Shown piece by piece: positions 29,700-30,654 of a stretch of DNA of 30,654 nt (its first letter is position 1; each line of letters opens with the position of its first letter). Both the position numbers and the translations under genes were made by a program. This DNA is from Gp7-AA10 sp035636095 (GTDB lineage Bacteria > Acidobacteriota > Thermoanaerobaculia > Gp7-AA8), in the NCBI GenBank assembly GCA_035636095.1, contig DASPZU010000016.1:1-30654 (forward strand), in the 5' to 3' direction. A model generated the notes under the pieces. The model worked only from the letters and a program-made list of their open reading frames with translations. It searched no databases and was not told the origin of the DNA.

Positions 29700-30654
29700 G
29701 TGATCGTCAACGCTGCGCGACGATTCCTGGAGATGCACGGCATCGGCGGGCCGGTGCTGGTCGCCGTGTCGGGCGGACCCGATTCCACGGCGCTTCTCCT
29801 CGCGCTGCACGAGATCGGAGTGCCGATCGTCGCGGGCCACGTCAATCATCATCTTCGCGGCGCGGAGTCGGATGCCGATGAGCAGTTCGTGCGCGAGCTG
29901 TGCGACAAACTCGGAGTAACGCTTCACGTTAAAGACGGTTCACTCGATCCTGATCAGATCCGGCGGCACGGCATTGAGGCGGCCGCTCGCGACGTTCGCC
30001 ATGCGCGACTGAAGGAAATTCGTGGCGTCTCGCATATTGCCACCGGACATCAAAAGAACGATCAGGCCGAGACGGTCCTCATGCGCCTCATGACCGGCGG
30101 CGGGCTGGCCGGTCTGCGCGGAATTCACCCGGTTCGGGCCGACGGAGTCATCCGTCCGCTGCTGGAGGTCTCGCGCAGCCAAATCGAATCGTTCCTGCGG
30201 CAGCGAGGCGTTGTCTCGAGGGTCGATCGGTCAAATGCCGATCCGCGATTTCTTCGCAATCGCGTGCGCGTTCTGCTCGCGCAATTCGACGCCAGCGCAA
30301 TCGACAACCTCGCCGCCATCGCGAGGCAGGCGCGCGAGCAGTGGAAAATTCTGGAAGAGATCGTCGATCGCTTCGACAACCCGACAACCCGACAACCCGA
30401 TGAAACGCGTTTCCGAGAATTTCCTCCGGAGGCCTGGATTCGGCGCGCTTTGTTGCATCGTCACATCCGACGGCTCGATCCGGCTGCGCGCGATGTGTCG
30501 GCGGCCGACCTCGAGCGCCTGGCCGCCGAGCTCGACGCCATCAAGCGCGTCAGCGTGACGCGCAATCTCGAGCTGCTGCGCCGACGCGGCGAATGGATCC
30601 TGCGGCGAAAACCGGAGCCGGTCGACGAGTTCGAGATCGAATTACGGGTGGGCG
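29700..30654 (+). CDS. tilS: tRNA(Ile)-lysidine synthetase, 3' end outside the window
   Basis: TilS converts C34 of tRNA-Ile2 to lysidine, using ATP. The frame from GTG 29700 is open to the window end (318 codons). Motifs: PP-loop VAVSGGPDSTALLLAL (residues ~19-34), GHVNHHLRGAESDADEQFV, GHQKNDQAETVLMRLMTGGG and PLLEVSRSQI, then RSNADPRFLRNRVR. The GTG start gives the PP-loop its usual distance from the N-terminus; there is no strong Shine-Dalgarno sequence. In the linker to the C-terminal domain, eight codons (DNPTTRQP) come from three tandem GACAACCC repeats at 30375-30398. The adjacent CAT tRNA at 29013 may be its substrate. Confidence 0.93.
   Translation, partial: MIVNAARRFLEMHGIGGPVLVAVSGGPDSTALLLALHEIGVPIVAGHVNHHLRGAESDADEQFVRELCDKLGVTLHVKDGSLDPDQIRRHGIEAAARDVRHARLKEIRGVSHIATGHQKNDQAETVLMRLMTGGGLAGLRGIHPVRADGVIRPLLEVSRSQIESFLRQRGVVSRVDRSNADPRFLRNRVRVLLAQFDASAIDNLAAIARQAREQWKILEEIVDRFDNPTTRQPDETRFREFPPEAWIRRALLHRHIRRLDPAARDVSAADLERLAAELDAIKRVSVTRNLELLRRRGEWILRRKPEPVDEFEIELRVG
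30375..30398. repeat. Three tandem GACAACCC repeats inside tilS
   Basis: Three perfect head-to-tail octamers add exactly eight codons in frame. The unit resembles the CGACAACC units at 18328-18366 and, less so, CGAGCAAC at 24905-24928. Confidence 0.9.

Overview
The window looks like chromosomal DNA of a GC-rich, diderm bacterium, most likely an uncultured Acidobacteriota (Thermoanaerobaculia-like) or a close relative. This placement is an inference from gene content: an MglA-type GTPase, a TolB-like/TPR signalling protein, a DUF5916 outer-membrane-type protein, a Cys-rich Fn3-like repeat protein with a module shared by a second secreted protein, and a bacterial lysyl oxidase-like protein. No 16S or other phylogenetic marker was tested. 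There is no prophage, CRISPR array or large transposon.

Layout. 1-3000: the 3' part of a TPR protein, a degraded GxxExxY module between inverted repeats, then nadA and an Smr-domain gene on the minus strand. 3027-6103: an MglA-like GTPase, a lipoprotein and threonine synthase, the last two overlapping by one base. 6186-10601: a secreted protein of about 1470 residues built from Cys-bracketed Fn3-like repeats. 10611-12876: an NHL-type propeller protein (minus) and dihydrolipoamide dehydrogenase (plus). 12870-15708: a GT-C-like membrane protein and a secreted protein sharing the C-terminal module (minus). 15849-20641: a DUF5916 protein, a 207-bp structured inverted-repeat element, and a histidine kinase/response regulator pair. 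20682-26866: a compact plus-strand run of E2 acyltransferase, Zn-peptidase/TPR protein, LipB-NudB-like fusion, LipA, [2Fe-2S] ferredoxin, ferritin-like protein and an A-type (HesB-like) protein. 26933-30654: a lysyl oxidase-like protein, hemB and a small zinc-finger protein (minus), a tRNA with anticodon CAT, a type IV pilin-like gene (minus), and a partial tilS that runs off the window.

Two themes stand out. First, the 20.7-26.9 kb run combines a lipoate-dependent E2, both enzymes of endogenous lipoylation (LipB, LipA) and three small iron or iron-sulfur type proteins, with mostly overlapping start and stop codons. It reads as one unit that makes, lipoylates and supplies Fe-S clusters and electrons for a 2-oxoacid dehydrogenase; Lpd (E3) is encoded 8 kb away.

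Second, at least eight genes carry short palindromic or tandem-repeat DNA inside their coding sequence or at their very ends, read in frame. The clearest is the 72-bp palindromic insertion in the signal peptide of the peptidase gene at 21936, flanked by a 6-bp direct repeat; removing it restores an ordinary signal peptide. Others sit at the N-termini of the histidine kinase, LipA, the pilin and the GT-C protein, in two places in the E2 linker, at the Smr C-terminus and inside TilS. This recurrent conversion of repeat DNA into protein is the most unusual aspect of the window.
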